In this document: positions 5,522-7,258 of the stretch, in pieces | How the letters are laid out: every line of letters begins with the position of its first letter | Numbering within the stretch: position 1 is the stretch's first letter | Program-made: the position numbers and the translations under genes | Assembly (NCBI GenBank): GCA_004525825.1 | Contig: SPBY01000132.1 | Span: 1 to 7,258, forward strand | Source: Bacteroidia bacterium | Lineage (GTDB): Bacteria; Bacteroidota; Bacteroidia; Bacteroidales; GCA-2748055 | DNA: 7,258 nt | Reading direction: 5' to 3' | The notes under the pieces: generated by a model | Database searches by the model: none | Told to the model about the DNA's origin: nothing | What the model saw: the letters and a program-made list of their open reading frames with translations, nothing else

Positions 5522-6550
5522 ATGAGGAAATCATTTTATAAAACATTGCTATTGATGGGATTGGTACTCCTGGCTATTTCTTTCAGTTGTGCTGACCAGG
5601 AGAAGGTACCGGTATTTACGGGACCTGAAGTGGAATTGTGGTATGATGCACCTGCCGCAGACTGGAATGAGGCATTGCCTATCGGTAACGGGAGACTGGG
5701 AGCCATGGTCTTCGGCGGAACCAGCCAGGAGAGGATCCAGTTGAACGAGGAATCGATCTGGACCAGGCAGGGAAGTTATGAAGACAGAGACGGCACAGAA
5801 GCCATTCCGCAGGTTCGCCAACTGCTTTTCGACGGCAACTACAAGGAGGCCCAGGACCTCGCAGTGAAGGAACTGCTTCAGGAACGACTTCCCTCCGGAA
5901 CCAATGCATATCAGACCCTGGGTGACCTAATGATTAGCTACGATGACTCCTCCGAAGTGACTGATTACCGAAGGTCTCTTAGGCTCGATAGTGCCCTGAT
6001 CAGGGTAAATTATACCAAAAGTGGGAACAAATACAGGCGCGAGGTTTTTAGCTCTGCAGCAAGGAATGTGATTATTTTCAGGGAAAAAGCGGCCAACGGG
6101 GGTAAGATTGACTGTCACATTCAGCTTACCCGGCCCGGGGAGGGTGAGGTGGTAATGTATGGAGATAACATGATCACCATGAAACAATATGTGGATAAGG
6201 GAGATGGAGTGATGCTGGCCTGCGGGGTAAAGTTAATCATTATTGGGGGCCATGTCCATTCGTGGGGTGACAGGCTGGAAGTGGATGGAGCCCGGAGCAT
6301 GGAACTCAGAATAGTGTCATCCACAGATTATTTTGGAGAGGAACCCTGTGCGGACTGCGAGGCCTGCCTGGGTCAGTCCCTTGAATGCAATTTCAACAGG
6401 GCCCTGGAAGAACATGTGAATGAGTACCAGGGCTATTTTAACAGGGTAGATATTAACCTGGGAGGCTCAGGAACCACGCATCTTCCTACCAATGAAAGAC
6501 TCGATCTGGTGAAGAAGGGCAAAAACGATCCCGGTCTGACTGCCCTCTAG
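5522..6550 (+). CDS. GH95 alpha-L-fucosidase-like protein, N-terminal part ending at an in-frame TAG
   Basis: 342 codons from ATG to TAG. Residues 1-22 are a signal sequence followed by Cys23 (AISFSC), with a loose lipobox (Ser at -3) and acidic residues after it, so the product is probably a surface or periplasmic lipoprotein. From about residue 37 the sequence is clear GH95: LWYDAPAADWNEALPIGNGR, LGAMVFGG, IQLNEESIW, then the DYRRSLRLDSALIRVNY segment of the N-terminal beta-sandwich domain (about 37-290), and the linker with FNRVDINLG, LPTNERL and VKKGKNDPGLTAL. The stop replaces the residue right after TAL, where relatives as I recall them read ALYFNYGRYLLI or similar. The part made without readthrough would lack the whole (alpha/alpha)6 catalytic barrel. 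GH95 enzymes usually run to about 750-800 residues. No strong ribosome-binding site is seen. See the entry at 6551 for the rest. Confidence 0.85.
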   Translation: MRKSFYKTLLLMGLVLLAISFSCADQEKVPVFTGPEVELWYDAPAADWNEALPIGNGRLGAMVFGGTSQERIQLNEESIWTRQGSYEDRDGTEAIPQVRQLLFDGNYKEAQDLAVKELLQERLPSGTNAYQTLGDLMISYDDSSEVTDYRRSLRLDSALIRVNYTKSGNKYRREVFSSAARNVIIFREKAANGGKIDCHIQLTRPGEGEVVMYGDNMITMKQYVDKGDGVMLACGVKLIIIGGHVHSWGDRLEVDGARSMELRIVSSTDYFGEEPCADCEACLGQSLECNFNRALEEHVNEYQGYFNRVDINLGGSGTTHLPTNERLDLVKKGKNDPGLTAL

Positions 6551-7258
6551 TACAATTATGGTCGCTACCTTCTGATCAGCAGTTCCCGTCCGGGAAACCT
6601 GCCGGCCAACTTGCAGGGAATATGGAACGAATATCTCGAACCACCCTGGAATTCAGATTACCACATCAACATCAACCTTCAGATGAACTACTGGCCCGCA
6701 GAGATTACTAATCTTTCGGAATGCCACCTTCCCTATCTGAAGTTCATTGGGGAACTGCGGGAATCAGGCCGGAAGACGGCCAGCACTACCTATAATAGCA
6801 GGGGATGGGTGGCTCATCACACCACCGACGCATGGCACCAAACACAGTTATTTGGTTCACCCAGCTGGGGCATGTGGCCCATGGGGGCTGCCTGGTCCTG
6901 CACCCATATCTGGGAGCATTATCTGTTTACCGGCGATACGATTTTCCTGAGGGAATATGGATATGATGTGATGCGCGAGGCTGCGCTTTTTATGTCAGAC
7001 TTCCTGGTGGAACATCCCAGAACAGGCAAACTGGTGACAGGTCCCTCACTCTCACCCGAGAACAGATTTGTGACACCTGCCGGGGATACGGCTGCCATTA
7101 ATATGGGTCCAGCCATGGACCTGCAGATCGTATGGCACCTCTTTACCTCAGTGATTGAGGCCGGCAGGGAACTCGGCTTGGATTATGAATTCAGGGACTT
7201 GCTGCAGTCCCAGCTGAACCAGCTGGCTCACGTGAAAATAGGGAGTGACGGACGCATC
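6551..7258 (+). pseudogene. GH95 catalytic domain in frame downstream of the TAG, runs off right edge
   Basis: The same frame as the upstream part continues for 236 codons without another stop. It starts YNYGRYLLISSSRPGNLPAN and carries LQGIWNEYLEPPWNSDYH, GWVAHHTTDAW, WGMWPMGAAW, HIWEHYLFTGD and TGPSLSPENRF, all hallmark GH95 segments. Numbering through the stop, N383 and N385 in HININ match the asparagines that position the nucleophilic water in the inverting fucosidase AfcA, and E513 in SPEN matches the general acid; these equivalences are from family knowledge. H381 stands where fucosidases tend to have His and alpha-L-galactosidase-like members Thr, favouring fucose. The sequence shows no sign of decay. 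No usable start codon with a ribosome-binding site follows the TAG, and starting inside the barrel would be unlikely to give a working enzyme. The C-terminal portion is beyond the window. Confidence 0.8.

Noticed and set aside
6548..6550. TAG as pyrrolysine or a reassigned sense codon
   Set aside because: Two intact neighbouring genes end in TAG and no other internal TAG is seen in the intact genes; pyrrolysine use is not expected in this group.
6747..7116. Open frames of 67 (plus) and 65 (minus) codons inside the GH95 catalytic region
   Set aside because: They overlap the clearly conserved GH95 reading frame and have no protein-like features of their own.

Overview
The window looks like part of a chromosome from a member of the Bacteroidota, probably a free-living or host-associated polysaccharide degrader. 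This rests on gene content: a secreted M28 peptidase, a DUF4136 lipoprotein, a PqiA-like membrane protein with a large loop, and a GH95 family fucosidase. It also rests on the weak or missing Shine-Dalgarno sequences and the AT-rich intergenic gaps between roughly 50% GC genes. No RNA gene, insertion sequence, CRISPR array or attachment site was seen.

Layout. Positions 1-933 (minus) hold the N-terminal 311 codons of a PqiA-like inner-membrane protein that runs off the left edge. A 179-bp divergent gap (934-1112) with two clear palindromes separates it from a complete secreted M28 metallopeptidase (1113-2714, plus). Convergent to that gene, only 14 bp away, are two minus-strand genes: a DUF4136 lipoprotein (2729-3292) and, upstream of it, an exported VOC/glyoxalase-fold protein (3389-3907). 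Further upstream on the minus strand is a small frame-disrupted gene (about 4006-4292). The right part is plus-strand: an intact zinc-type polyol/alcohol dehydrogenase (4402-5433), then a GH95 alpha-L-fucosidase-like gene (from 5522) that is cut by an in-frame TAG at 6548-6550 and stays open in the same frame to the right edge.

How the genes fit together. Most products are predicted to act at or outside the inner membrane: M28 (type I signal), DUF4136 (lipoprotein), VOC (type I signal), GH95 (probable lipoprotein) and PqiA-like (membrane). The dehydrogenase is the only clearly cytosolic enzyme. The dehydrogenase and GH95 genes are co-directional, 88 bp apart, and could form a small sugar-use unit in which released fucose-like sugar or polyol is oxidised. 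That link is inference.

Most notable points: the single nonsense codon that separates the GH95 beta-sandwich domain from its complete-looking catalytic domain; a second disrupted gene about 2.3 kb away; palindromic operator-like sites in front of the M28 and GH95 genes; and an exported VOC protein lacking the usual metal-binding histidines. I found no convincing new multi-gene system.
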